Part shown: positions 35,700-44,909 of the stretch, one piece after another
How positions within the stretch are numbered: the first letter of the stretch is position 1
How the letters are laid out: the number at the start of each line of letters is the position of its first letter
From: Methylocystis rosea SV97
Lineage (GTDB): Bacteria; Pseudomonadota; Alphaproteobacteria; Rhizobiales; Beijerinckiaceae
Assembly (NCBI RefSeq): GCF_000372845.1
Contig: NZ_KB889964.1
Location: forward strand, 186,001 to 250,000
DNA: 64,000 nucleotides
Reading direction: 5' to 3'
Position numbers and translations under genes: made by a program
The notes under the pieces: model-generated
Told to the model about the DNA's origin: nothing
Seen by the model: only the letters and a program-made list of their open reading frames with translations
Databases searched by the model: none

Positions 35700-36263
35700 A
35701 TATTGTCCTTACGCATTTCGTAGCGAAGATCGCACCGACAAGACCGCCGAAATCTCCTGAGATTCAACATATGTTGCGCAAATCCATCGCAAATGCCCTT
35801 CATTTGGCCTCCATCCCTCGTCGTGATGTCCGCTCCTCAACTTTACGCGATTCATTCGAGCCATTACTTTGGCGTCTGAGTGCGTAAAGGATTGCATGTC
35901 TTTGCCAGTCTAGGCGGATTTCCAGCGTTGCAAAGTTTCAAAATGTCTAAGAATTTGTTTCAAAAAAACTCGCATGGGGTCGTAATCGGCCCGGATCTCG
36001 CGAAGATACTCCATTCGGTGAAGCGAAAGATCAATCTACTGCGGATGCAGCGCGCGCGCAGACCCTCCAGTGCGAAGCCATGAGGCCGAAGATGGTCCGT
36101 CAAGGGGTCGATCCCACAAGGCCACAGATCCTCTTGCTGAAACGGTGCGCGTGACCGCGTCACCGGCGAAGCTTGCTCTCCACCTCACGGAGAATCCTGC
36201 GAGGAAAGTGACACTGGGTCAGTGTCACCGGAAGGTCCGGGAGCTGGGTATTCTCACAATGCA
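35700..36263. other. Gap with a small perfect hairpin
   Basis: No gene recognised. It contains the hairpin GTGACACTG-GGT-CAGTGTCAC at 36208-36228, just beyond the DUF6671 stop, and the pccB upstream region near 35700-35800. Confidence 0.4.
36208..36228 (-). terminator. Hairpin downstream of the DUF6671 gene
   Basis: A perfect 9-bp stem (GTGACACTG/CAGTGTCAC, loop GGT) lies 36 bp after the DUF6671 stop on the minus strand, followed by TTTCC. It is a weak terminator candidate; a protein-binding palindrome is equally possible. Confidence 0.35.
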
Positions 36264-37128
36264 TCATGGGTTGCACAGAGGGCAGTGCTGAACCGGCGCG
36301 CGCTGCAGTCCATCGCCTCGAGAGCGCTCTTCCGTATAATCGCAAGCGGGACACCCTAATATTTCCGCAAGGACCAACTCAGTGGGCGCGCCGCAGTCTT
36401 CGCAGACCAAACCCGCGCGAGATCCGGTCCGACCAAAACCCGGCGCGCCGCAGGCCGGGCATTGCCGCGCCAAGCGCTGCGCCAGGCGTTCGGCCAAAAT
36501 GGCAAGACTCTCCATCCGCGTCGGGTTGAAATGAGCGCGCATGTCCGTCTCCATGCGCGCCCGGCCATCCGATGATACAGCAGCGGCTGCTTCAATGGCG
36601 CGCCTTAAGCGGTCGGGGTCGACAATGCCCTTAGCGAGAGCAGACGCCACCTCACCTTCGTTCGGCCGCACGATCAGCCCATGGGTCGGAAAACCGATCC
36701 TTTGCAAAAACGCCTCGGATGCTGCCCCGGGCAAGATGACCAGATGATCATAATTCGTCTTCTCGGCGACTAAGCTTTCGGTGACAACAATTCCCCTCTC
36801 GTCATCGACAAAGACCAGGAGCTCCATGCCCGCAGGAATATACGGAATAGCGGGATGCGGACCAAATGAGCCTTCACTCGCAAGCCCAAGCGGCACACCT
36901 GCGGCGCTCATGCCCAAACGCGCTTTGCGCAAGGCGACGTCGAGCATCGTGCCCTCGCGCGGAATCTCTCCAGAGAACGTGCCAAGTTGATCAGTATCTA
37001 GTCCAGGCGTTGACGTGACGATTAAGCCGAGCGTCGACATGAGCGCGGGCGCAACGGCCTCTTCCTTTGCGGTGCATCGTGGCGATCACGGCCGTTCGAC
37101 CCGCGTAGGGATGGCGCGATTCGGCCAT
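36264..37128 (-). pseudogene. DUF6671-family zinc-ribbon protein with a one-base frameshift near the N-terminus
   Basis: The ATG at 37128 lies one base after the pyrC stop (coupled). It reads AESRHPYAGRTAVIATMHRK, after which the frame is lost at AAAGGAAGAG (37064-37069 region). The adjacent frame gives KEEAVAPALMSTLGLIVTST and runs to 36264, so one extra G splits the gene. The total length, 865 nt, is one more than a multiple of three. The main part contains HPAIPYIPAGMELLVFVDDE and a C-terminal set of CxxC pairs (CPACGAPGFGR, CEDCGAP, CPACDYTEER, CPLCNP). Internal ATGs could allow a shortened product. Function unknown. Confidence 0.7.
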
Positions 37129-37129
37129 G

Positions 37130-38233
37130 CTAGTAACCGCCGATGGATCGCCCGCGGAACGTCCAGGCGAGGGTAGCGTTCGCCTGAAATGGTATGATGC
37201 GAGTGTTGGCGACAACCATGGTTGAGAGCACTCGTCGCGATATCCGTTCGAGGACGATGGAGCCCGTATTGAGGGAAAGACCGTAGAAGCGGGGACCATG
37301 TTCGGCGGCGAAGGCTTCCAGTCTCTCCAGCGCGCCTTCCTCGTCGAAAACCGCGGCGTAAGTTTCCAACGCCACGGGAGCGTTGAAAATGCCAGCGCAT
37401 CCGCAGTCGGACTCCTTCTCATCCACCGCGTGCGGCGCTGAGTCCGTGCCCAAAAAAAACTTCGGATTGCCCGATGTCGCGGCGCGGCGCAGCGCCAGTC
37501 GATGCCGTTCCCGCTTGGCGACGGGAAGACAGTACAGGTGCGGGCGGATACCGCCTTCGAACATCGCGTTTCGATTGATGACCAGGTGATGCGGCGTGAT
37601 CGTCGCGCCGAGGTTCGGTCCGGCGGTCTCGACGAACGCGACCGCCTCCTCGGTCGTTATGTGCTCCAACACCACTCTTAGCGCCGGAAATGCCGCGAGA
37701 AGTTTCGCGAGAACACGCTCGATGAAAACAGCCTCGCGATCGAAGACGTCGACGCGGTGGTCAACGACCTCACCGTGCACCAGCAACGGCATCCCAAGTC
37801 GCTGCATCACCTCGAGGACAGGATAGATGCGCTCGATATCGGTCACGCCTTGCGCGGCATTGGTGGTCGCGTGCGCCGGATAGAGCTTGGCCGCTGTGAA
37901 TACGCCAGATCCGAAGCCCCGCTCGATTTCGCCTGGTTCAATAGTGTCGGTGAGGTACGCGGTCATGAGCGGCGTGAACGCGAGACCCGGCGCGAGCGCC
38001 GCCTGAATGCGCGAGCGATAAGCCTCCGCGGCGGCAACCGTCGTCACCGGCGGAACGAGGTTCGGCATTACGATAGCCCTCGCAAATTGCCGGGCTGTTT
38101 CGTTGACCACTGTCCCCAGCATGGCGCCGTCACGCAGGTGCACGTGCCAATCGTCCGGCTGCCGGATGACCAATCTGGTCGCCGCGCCGGGCGTCGGAGT
38201 CCTAATCGTCACCGGGTCGCTAAAACCAGACAT
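37130..38233 (-). CDS. pyrC: Dihydroorotase (PyrC, type II)
   Basis: Cyclises N-carbamoyl-aspartate to dihydroorotate in pyrimidine synthesis. 367 residues, E. coli-type (short) dihydroorotase: PDDWHVHLRDGAML holds the HxH zinc motif and the Arg, AAKLYPAHATTNAAQGVTD holds the carboxylated Lys, LLVHGEVVD and VLEHITTEEAV supply the further His ligands, and FLGTDSAPHAVDEKE holds the catalytic Asp. The extended N-terminus (MSGFSDPVTIRTPTPGAATR) is somewhat longer than usual. It is followed with one-base spacing by the DUF6671 gene. Confidence 0.94.
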   Translation of the reverse strand: MSGFSDPVTIRTPTPGAATRLVIRQPDDWHVHLRDGAMLGTVVNETARQFARAIVMPNLVPPVTTVAAAEAYRSRIQAALAPGLAFTPLMTAYLTDTIEPGEIERGFGSGVFTAAKLYPAHATTNAAQGVTDIERIYPVLEVMQRLGMPLLVHGEVVDHRVDVFDREAVFIERVLAKLLAAFPALRVVLEHITTEEAVAFVETAGPNLGATITPHHLVINRNAMFEGGIRPHLYCLPVAKRERHRLALRRAATSGNPKFFLGTDSAPHAVDEKESDCGCAGIFNAPVALETYAAVFDEEGALERLEAFAAEHGPRFYGLSLNTGSIVLERISRRVLSTMVVANTRIIPFQANATLAWTFRGRSIGGY

Positions 38234-38562
38234 GACAGTCGACCATGTTTAAGACCTAAGGCCACCCGCCTTCTTGGTCACTTGAGTAAACCAAGCAATT
38301 CGTATCTGGATGGTCCAATCATGAGCCCCCCCGAGCGCGGGGTGTCGCGGTTAGGTTGTCCTGATAAGGCAAGGCAATGACCTCGGCTTTTCGCACAAAC
38401 TGCCTGATAGCCGTCACGACCAGATACGATCATTTCGTCCGTAGTCACAGGACGACCCATCGGAGAAAGCAAAATGCCTTTGTCACTTTCTTGGGGAAAA
38501 GCAGAATCGAAATCGCCAAACATGGCGACCATCATCGCCCGAACTCAGGTCTGGACCGATTC
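38234..38562. other. Spacer between ilvD and pyrC with a doubtful small ORF
   Basis: A minus-strand frame at 38278-38535 (SDKGILLSPMGRPVTTDEMI) reads partly like coding sequence, but it has no motif and its ends look unnatural. Probably a leader region; low confidence either way. Confidence 0.3.
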
Positions 38563-40326
38563 TCAAATATCGGCATAGACGTGGCTTTCTGCTCCCGCTC
38601 CCGGGTGTGTAACAGCGCCCTTCCCGGCCGGCCCGACCGTCTGCGCGTACCGCCACAGCGCCCCAGACTGGTATGCGTTTTCGCGCGGTCGCCAGCGGTC
38701 ACGGCGCGCGCCCATCGTTTCGGCATCGACCCTCACCGACAATGCGCCGCGCCTTGCGTCGATTTCGATCACATCGCCGTCCTCTATGAGCGCGATAGGT
38801 CCGCCGACGGCGGCTTCCGGTCCGACATGGCCGACGCAAAGGCCGCGGGTAGCTCCCGAAAAGCGGCCGTCTGTAATCAACGCGACCTTCTCTCCCAATC
38901 CTTGACCGTAAATCGCCGACGTCGTGGAGAGCATTTCGCGCATGCCAGGGCCGCCGCGCGGACCCTCGTAGCGTATGACGAGCACTTCGCCCGACCGGTA
39001 ACGCTTTTGCATTACGGCCTCAAAGGCTTCCTCCTCCGTGTCGAAGACGCGCGCAGGCCCGGAGAAAACTAAAGTTCGCAGTCCCGCCACTTTTACGATC
39101 GCGCCTTCCGGGGCGAGATTGCCCTCAAGCCCGACGAGTCCTCCGGTTTGTGAGATCGCCCTTTTTGTAGGCACAACCACGTCCTGGTTCTCAGGAACTT
39201 CGATTTCCGCGAGGTTGTCGGCCAATGTTCGTCCGCTCACGGTCAAACACTCGCCATGCAGAAAGCCGCCGTCCAGAAGGGATTTTAGCACCACCGGCAC
39301 GCCGCCGACGTCGTGCACGTCCTTTGCGAGATAGCGACCGCCTGGCTTGAGGTCGGCGATGAGCGGCGTCCGCCGGAACACCGCCGCAACATCGAAGATA
39401 TCAAAAGGGATGCCGGCTTCATTTGCTATCGCCGGCAGATGCAGCGCGGCGTTGGTCGACCCGCCGGTCGCCGCGACAACCGCCGCCGCATTCTCGAGGG
39501 CCTTGCGCGTAACAATGTCTCGAGGCCGTAACCTTTTCGCGAGGAGCGCCATTACTGCGCGACCGGCGGCGTCCGCGAAGCGGTCGCGGGAATCGTACGG
39601 CGCCGGCGTGCTGGCGGACCCGGGCAGCGCGAGGCCTATTGCTTCCGATACATAGGCCATGCTGTTGGCGGTGTACTGACCGCCACAGGAGCCTGCAGAT
39701 GGACAAGCGACCATTTCGAGCTCGGCGAGATCCGCATCGGTTATTGCGCCAGCCGCATGCGCGCCGACGGCCTCGAACACATCAAGGACCGTGACGTCTC
39801 TCCCTCGAAACCGTCCCGGAAGGATTGACCCCCCATAGAGAAACACTGATGGGACGTTGAGCCGCAACATGGCCATCATCAGTCCAGGCAGGGTCTTGTC
39901 GCATCCAGCGAGTCCAACGAGCGCGTCGTAGCAATGACCTCGGACCGATAGTTCAACCGAGTCCGCGATAACCTCACGGCTAACAAGTGACGCCTTCATG
40001 CCGGCATGGCCCATGGCGATGCCGTCGGTCACGGCGATAGTCGTGAACTCGCGCGGCGTGCCCCCGGCTGCAGCGACGCCCTTCTTCACCGCCTGCGCTT
40101 GGCGAGACAGCGAGATATTGCACGGAGCCGCTTCATTCCAAGTCGTGACAACGCCGACAAAAGGATTGGCGATCTCCCGTGCGGACAGGCCCATGGCGTA
40201 AAGAAACGAACGATGTGGTGCGCGCGTAGGACCAACAGTTGTGTGCCGGCTGGGGAGACCCCTCTTTTCTTCAGCGCCCTGTGCAAGGAACGCTCCCGGG
40301 CCCGCCGATTGATCGTGATCCTCCAT
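38563..40326 (-). CDS. ilvD: Dihydroxy-acid dehydratase
   Basis: Fe-S dehydratase of branched-chain amino acid and pantothenate synthesis. From ATG 40326 the 587-residue product has the IlvD/Edd signatures: [40 protein letters not shown] (cluster Cys), [20 protein letters not shown] (second and third cluster Cys) and [20 protein letters not shown] at the C-terminus. The open frame extends further upstream, but that part is antisense to fdsD and fdsA and is not IlvD-like. Several organisms carry two ilvD copies, so this may be an accessory one. It follows fdsD after 107 bp on the same strand. Confidence 0.93.
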   Translation of the reverse strand: MEDHDQSAGPGAFLAQGAEEKRGLPSRHTTVGPTRAPHRSFLYAMGLSAREIANPFVGVVTTWNEAAPCNISLSRQAQAVKKGVAAAGGTPREFTTIAVTDGIAMGHAGMKASLVSREVIADSVELSVRGHCYDALVGLAGCDKTLPGLMMAMLRLNVPSVFLYGGSILPGRFRGRDVTVLDVFEAVGAHAAGAITDADLAELEMVACPSAGSCGGQYTANSMAYVSEAIGLALPGSASTPAPYDSRDRFADAAGRAVMALLAKRLRPRDIVTRKALENAAAVVAATGGSTNAALHLPAIANEAGIPFDIFDVAAVFRRTPLIADLKPGGRYLAKDVHDVGGVPVVLKSLLDGGFLHGECLTVSGRTLADNLAEIEVPENQDVVVPTKRAISQTGGLVGLEGNLAPEGAIVKVAGLRTLVFSGPARVFDTEEEAFEAVMQKRYRSGEVLVIRYEGPRGGPGMREMLSTTSAIYGQGLGEKVALITDGRFSGATRGLCVGHVGPEAAVGGPIALIEDGDVIEIDARRGALSVRVDAETMGARRDRWRPRENAYQSGALWRYAQTVGPAGKGAVTHPGAGAESHVYADI

Positions 40327-40433
40327 TAAACGCCTCTCGGTTGATTGCGCCACCAGGCCTTCAACTTTCATTTTATCGAGAGAGAGCCTCCCCGACTCCC
40401 GCCGTTCGCCCACCGACCGACTCCGCCGACAGA

Positions 40434-40730
40434 TCAAGCCTTCGGCGGTCCGTAATAGCCGGGCTTGGAATGGGTATCGTTCAGCAGCAGTTTCGCTCCC
40501 TCCATGACATGGGGCGCGAGGCCCGCGCCCCCCGTCTCGATCAGCGCCAGCAACTCGGCGCGCATCCTCGGATCCCAATAGGTCCGCAGATGATTCCTGA
40601 TGCCTTCCGCACGCCTTTCGGGCGGATAGGGGGCGAAGAAATCGCCGATCTGATTGGCCATCAGAACGATGCGATCGAGCGCCATGACAGGAATGTCGGC
40701 GCCCTGCGAAGGCGACTGCGTCATGCGCAT
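40434..40730 (-). CDS. fdsD: Formate dehydrogenase delta subunit
   Basis: Small accessory subunit of NAD-dependent molybdenum formate dehydrogenases. The 98 residues contain the family pattern [20 protein letters not shown] and [15 protein letters not shown], followed by a C-terminal extension ending [10 protein letters not shown]. Its start overlaps the end of the catalytic subunit frame by 10 bp, so it is coupled to fdsA; the usual fdsC (FdhD-like sulfurtransferase) between A and D is missing. Confidence 0.92.
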   Translation of the reverse strand: MRMTQSPSQGADIPVMALDRIVLMANQIGDFFAPYPPERRAEGIRNHLRTYWDPRMRAELLALIETGGAGLAPHVMEGAKLLLNDTHSKPGYYGPPKA

Positions 40731-42877
40731 TCCGCCGGCTCCAGTTCATCGATACGCGGCCTTTCCGCCTCCTGCACGCTGTCGGCGGCGGGGCCGTTGG
40801 TGCGAACGACATCGACCGCCGTGACCTTGTATTCGGGGCAGTTCGTCGCCCAGTCGGAGAGATCCGATGTGACGGCGTTGGCCTTCGACTTCGCGTGGTG
40901 GAACGTTGTGTAGACAACGCCCGGATTCACGCGCTCGGAAATCTTCGCGCGCAGCTCGATCTCTCCGAAGCGGCTCGACAACTTCACCCAGTGGCCGTCG
41001 CTCACGCCGCGCGACATCGCGTCCTGCTCGTTGATCTCGAGCACGTCTTCCGGATGCCACATGGAGTTCGGCGTGCGCCGCGTCTGCGTGCCGACATTGT
41101 ATTGCGAGAGGATGCGGCCCGTCGTCAGCAGCAGCGGATATTTGTCGTTGGTGCGCTCCGCTGTCGGCACATATTCGGTGAGCATGAAGGCGCCGAGCCC
41201 GTTGGCGCGGGGAAACTTCACGCGATGCAGCACCTCCGTGCCCTCCGGCGCGTTTTCGTCGCAGGGCCATTGCGCCGAGCCGACGCGGTCGATCAGCGCG
41301 AAGCTCATGCCGCGATAGGCGGGCGAGAGCCGCGCGATCTCATCCAGCACCTCGCCGGGATTGTTGTAGGTGACGTTGTAGCCCATGGCGTTCATGAACT
41401 TTACGGTGATCTCCCAGTCCTGATAATCGGCAAGCGGCTCCACAACCTTGCGCACGCGCGAGACGCGGCGCTCGGCGTTGGTGAAGGTGCCGTCCTTCTC
41501 CAGCGACGAGGAGCCGGGGAAGAAGACATGGGCATATTTCGACGTCTCGTTGAGGAAGAGGTCATGAAGCACGACGCACTCCATGTTCTTCATCGCGGCG
41601 ATGACATGGTGCTGGTTCGGATCGCTCTGCACCGGATCCTCGCCCATGATGTACATGCCCTTGAAGGACCCCGCGACGGCGGCGTCGAGCATGTTGGGCA
41701 GGCGCAGGCCGGGCTCGGCGTCGAGGGTCACGCCCCATTCCGCTTCAAAGCTCAAACGGGTCTCATCGTCCGTGACGAAGCGGTAACCGCTGAAGACATG
41801 CGGCCAGCTGCCAAGGCAACTACCGCCCTGCACATTGCCCTGACCACGCAGTGGATTAACGCCAACGCCCTCGCGCCCCAGCATGCCGCAGGAGAGGCCG
41901 AGATTGCCAAGGCACATCACGCCGGTCGAGCCCTGCGAATGTTCGGTGACGCCGAGGCCGTAATAGATGGCGCTGTTGGGACCGCCGGCATACATCCGCG
42001 CCGCCTTGCGGATGTCCGCCGGATCGACGCCGGCGAGCGGCCCGATGACTTCCGGCGCATATTTGTCGGAGCCGACAAGCGCCGTCCAGTTCTCGAACTC
42101 GTTCACCTCGCAGCGGGCGCGCACGAATTCTTCGTTGTAGAGTCTCTCGCGCACGACGACATGCGCGATGCTGTCGAGGATCGCGACATTCGTGCCGGGA
42201 CGGATCGCAAGATGGACGTCGGCCTTGCAATGGGCGGATTCCACGGTCTCGGTCTTGCGCGGGTCGATGACGATGAGCTTCGCGCCCTGGCGGATGCGCC
42301 GCTTCATCAGCGAGCCGAAAACTGGATGGCCCTCGGTCGGATTGGCGCCGACAACCATGATGACGTCGGCCTGAAGGATAGAATCGAAGTGCTGGCTCGC
42401 CGCGCCCGCGCCGACGGTGTTGGTCAGGCCGAATTGCGTCGGCGAGTGGCAGATGCGGGCGCAGTTGTCGATATTGTTGTTGCCGAGCACCGCGCGCGCA
42501 AATTTCTGAACGAGAAAGATTTCCTCATTCGTGCAGCGCGAGCTGGAGACGGCGCCGACCGACTTAACGCCGTATTTGGCCTGGATGCGCCTGAACGCGC
42601 TCGCCGCGTAGTCAAACGCCTCCTGCCAGCTCACCGGCTTCCACGGGTCGTCGATAGAGGCGCGGATCAGCGGCGTTCGGACGCGATCGGGCGCATTGTA
42701 ATAGTCATAGGCGAAGCGCCCCTTGATGCAGCTGTGGCCATGGTTCGCCTTGCCTTCTTTCCAAGGCGTCATGCGCACGATCTTGCCCGCGCGCGTCTCA
42801 GCCTTGAAGCCGCAGCCGACGCCGCAATAGGCGCAGGTCGTGACGACCGACTTCTCAGGCTTCAGCGGGTTCGGCAT
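40721..42877 (-). CDS. fdsA: Formate dehydrogenase alpha subunit, molybdopterin catalytic part
   Basis: 718 residues from ATG 42877 ([20 protein letters not shown]), preceded by GGGAGAGTACAAAC, a good ribosome-binding site. It contains the [4Fe-4S] Cys set of the molybdopterin oxidoreductase domain ([16 protein letters not shown]), the active-site Cys in [13 protein letters not shown] that ligates Mo, and the C-terminal dinucleotide-binding domain ([40 protein letters not shown]). In known FdsA proteins this part is fused to a ferredoxin-like N-terminal part. Here that part is a separate overlapping frame (42855-43589), 23 bp shared. The summed length (about 960) equals a normal FdsA. Confidence 0.9.
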   Translation of the reverse strand: MPNPLKPEKSVVTTCAYCGVGCGFKAETRAGKIVRMTPWKEGKANHGHSCIKGRFAYDYYNAPDRVRTPLIRASIDDPWKPVSWQEAFDYAASAFRRIQAKYGVKSVGAVSSSRCTNEEIFLVQKFARAVLGNNNIDNCARICHSPTQFGLTNTVGAGAASQHFDSILQADVIMVVGANPTEGHPVFGSLMKRRIRQGAKLIVIDPRKTETVESAHCKADVHLAIRPGTNVAILDSIAHVVVRERLYNEEFVRARCEVNEFENWTALVGSDKYAPEVIGPLAGVDPADIRKAARMYAGGPNSAIYYGLGVTEHSQGSTGVMCLGNLGLSCGMLGREGVGVNPLRGQGNVQGGSCLGSWPHVFSGYRFVTDDETRLSFEAEWGVTLDAEPGLRLPNMLDAAVAGSFKGMYIMGEDPVQSDPNQHHVIAAMKNMECVVLHDLFLNETSKYAHVFFPGSSSLEKDGTFTNAERRVSRVRKVVEPLADYQDWEITVKFMNAMGYNVTYNNPGEVLDEIARLSPAYRGMSFALIDRVGSAQWPCDENAPEGTEVLHRVKFPRANGLGAFMLTEYVPTAERTNDKYPLLLTTGRILSQYNVGTQTRRTPNSMWHPEDVLEINEQDAMSRGVSDGHWVKLSSRFGEIELRAKISERVNPGVVYTTFHHAKSKANAVTSDLSDWATNCPEYKVTAVDVVRTNGPAADSVQEAERPRIDELEPAECA

Positions 42878-43589
42878 GTTTGTACTCTCCCTCGAAGAGG
42901 CTCTTCTCGACCAGCGCATGGCTCGGGCAGGCCTGCACGCAGGCGCCGCAACTCACGCATTCCGATTCGAAGAACGGCTGATCCTGGCTTGCGACGACTT
43001 TGGATTCGAAGCTGCGGCCGGCGATGGTGATTGCGAAGGTCCCCTGCACCTCGGCGCAGGCGCGCACGCAGCGGCTGCAGACGATGCATTTGGCGGGATC
43101 GAATAGGAAGTAGGGGTTGGAGGCGTCGACGGGCGCTTCGAAGTGATTGGCGCCGCCCTTGCCGTACGGATGGGATGCGACCCCTTCGGCCTTCAGAGTT
43201 TCGTGGAACTCGCTCCACCCGTCGGCCATCTCGCTTTCGGGGAAGTCGGAGAGGTAAAGCTCCAGAACGCCCTTGCGCAGGCGCTGCAGCGCCACGGTCT
43301 GGGTCTTGACCTTCATGCCCTCGACGACCGGCGTGGTGCAGCTCGCCGGGAACCCGCCGCGGCCTTCGATCTCTACGAGACAGACGCGACAGCTGCCGAA
43401 GGCTTCCAGCATGTCGGTCGCGCAGAGTTTCGGGATGGGTCGGCCTGCCGCCGCTGCCGCAAGCATGACGGAGCTTCCAGCGGGAACGGTGACCGCGACG
43501 CTATCGATTTCGAGCGGTACGGGTGACCCGTCTCGCGGCGGTGTACCAAAATCAATCTCGTCTTTCAGTCCGCGCAGTTCAGACCACAT
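42855..43589 (-). CDS. fdsA: Formate dehydrogenase alpha subunit, iron-sulfur N-terminal part encoded separately
   Basis: From ATG 43589 (MWSELRGLKDEIDFGTPPRD), preceded by GAGGTGG, the 244-residue product carries a [2Fe-2S] ferredoxin domain (FGSCRVCLVEIEGRGGFPAS), a His-Cys cluster region and a 2x[4Fe-4S] domain (CIVCSRCVRACAEVQGTFAI; CVSCGACVQACPSHALVEKS). It stops at TGA within the linker where other FdsA proteins continue into the Mo domain. Deleting one T at GCC-TGAG would give [15 protein letters not shown], fusing both frames. No fdsG or fdsB (diaphorase) genes lie upstream, so the NADH-forming module is not encoded here. Confidence 0.88.
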   Translation of the reverse strand: MWSELRGLKDEIDFGTPPRDGSPVPLEIDSVAVTVPAGSSVMLAAAAAGRPIPKLCATDMLEAFGSCRVCLVEIEGRGGFPASCTTPVVEGMKVKTQTVALQRLRKGVLELYLSDFPESEMADGWSEFHETLKAEGVASHPYGKGGANHFEAPVDASNPYFLFDPAKCIVCSRCVRACAEVQGTFAITIAGRSFESKVVASQDQPFFESECVSCGACVQACPSHALVEKSLFEGEYKHAEPAEA

Positions 43590-44125
43590 TTGCCACCTCA
43601 CCAACACAAGATACTCTTCTTTTTTTTCAAAAGGTAATCCCCATTTGAAGGGCGCGGCTTTCCTTCCTGCTCAGTTAGTTCGATCTGTGACGGACTCAAT
43701 CTCCCGATATAACGCAACCGATGGCCCGGTCGAGGAGCGCGGCCTGTTTCACCCATCGGGCGGCACGAGGAGCATGGAGTTGTGACCCCCGCCGTTCAAT
43801 GTCGAATTCAGGAAACCAGGACTGCAATTGCCGCAGAAATCACATTGAAACTAAATCTAGTCGCGCTCGAATTTCTCTCAAATTTCGATTTATCGAATAG
43901 TCCGTTGCATTTAGGCAATATCGTCAGCCACATCCGGATTTCGCCGAAATTGTTAGACGTTCTCGCGACTGGGGGGCTAACCATCGCCAAATCGAAGCGC
44001 TTGCGCCTTCCCGGCGACAATGGTCAGGTATCTCGCGCAAAATCTCCAGCAGCGATGCCTGCATGCGACAACCTCCGATTCGGGTTGTCGCCAATAGATT
44101 CACACATCCGGCTCGCCAGGAATCT
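43590..44125. other. Gap upstream of fdsA
   Basis: The place where fdsG/fdsB would be expected holds no recognisable gene. The plus-strand frames at 43782-44216 lack motifs. TTTATCGAATA at 43891-43901 also occurs near 33411-33421. Confidence 0.35.
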
Positions 44126-44787
44126 CAAAACGGCTCCAAATATCCGGGCAGGCAAATCTGCGCGCCGAAGAAGTTTTGCTCGAACGAGCCGCCGACAGTC
44201 CATAAAACGCCGATGAAGGCCGAGGCAGTCGCCAACGCGGTCAAAAAGCCGACGGCGAATTCGACAAGCGGGTCGACGGCAAGCTGCACGTCTTTCGCAA
44301 TTCTATATTCCGGGGATGTCTGCTCATCGGCGGCGATTTCGAGACGGTAGTAGCGCTAGTCCTCCAGCCCCCAACCGGTGACGGCGAGGCCGCTGAAGAC
44401 GACAAGCGCCGGCAGCACAATGACGGCCCACCACAGCGCGTCGACGTTCTTGCCCTCAAGGGCGTCGAAGAAACTCCGGTTCCAGACGTTGATGCTCAAC
44501 TGCGCCGCCAGCTGCAAAGCGATGAATAAGGCGACAAACAGGGTCAGGAGCCAAGCGCGGCGCCGTGTTTCGCCAGTCCAGAATTTCAGGGCCAGTTTGC
44601 AGAACTTACGCCAACGGGCAGGCGCGGGCCGCTTGAGCTCGCTCGAAGAGCTCGAAGAGCTCGAAGAGTAGGGCTCGACGATTAGCCTTTGACCGAGCAG
44701 CTCAGCGCGCCATGGCGCGAAATTTCGTGCGCGTTTCTTAACGTGCGCGTTTCTTAATATGGCGCACCTATCCAAAAATAATCGCAT
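44126..44787 (-). pseudogene. ABC-D (SbmA/BacA, YddA-like) transporter relic with internal deletion
   Basis: The first block (KFCKLALKFWTGETRRRAWL, AAQLSINVWNRSFFDALEGK, ALVVFSGLAVTGWGLED) is the N-terminal membrane region of YddA-type ABC transporters. It hits TAG in frame and is followed at once by RYYRLEIAADEQTSPEYRIA and KDVQLAVDPLVEFAVGFLTA, which in the intact family lie some 60 residues further on. A second stop follows GYLEPF at about 44126. An internal segment, the stop codons and the whole ATP-binding domain loss show a dead gene. A polyserine stretch in the N-terminus is encoded by a tandem repeat. Confidence 0.75.
44642..44668. repeat. Three tandem copies of CTCGAAGAG
   Basis: CTCGAAGAG occurs at 44642-44650, 44651-44659 and 44660-44668, with a degenerate copy before. 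On the minus strand it encodes a Ser run in the transporter relic; the variable-number repeat probably expanded by slippage. Confidence 0.8.
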
Positions 44788-44909
44788 TAAGACGCCGTGT
44801 TCATGGAAGGCGTTAAAATAGAAGATCTATCATGAGGCCACATTTGAACGCTCACCGGTCTGATCTCGGCGCGGCGCAATCTGTGGCCGCGACGGTGCGA
44901 CCTGCGCGC

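Noticed and set aside
40327-40917. N-terminal extension of ilvD
   Set aside because: This segment is antisense to fdsD and the end of fdsA and is not IlvD-like; ATG 40326 fits the family.
40895-43030. 711-codon plus-strand frame over the formate dehydrogenase genes
   Set aside because: It is the high-GC shadow of fdsA; the composition is Arg/His/Ala-rich with no motif, while the opposite strand carries all conserved Fds motifs.
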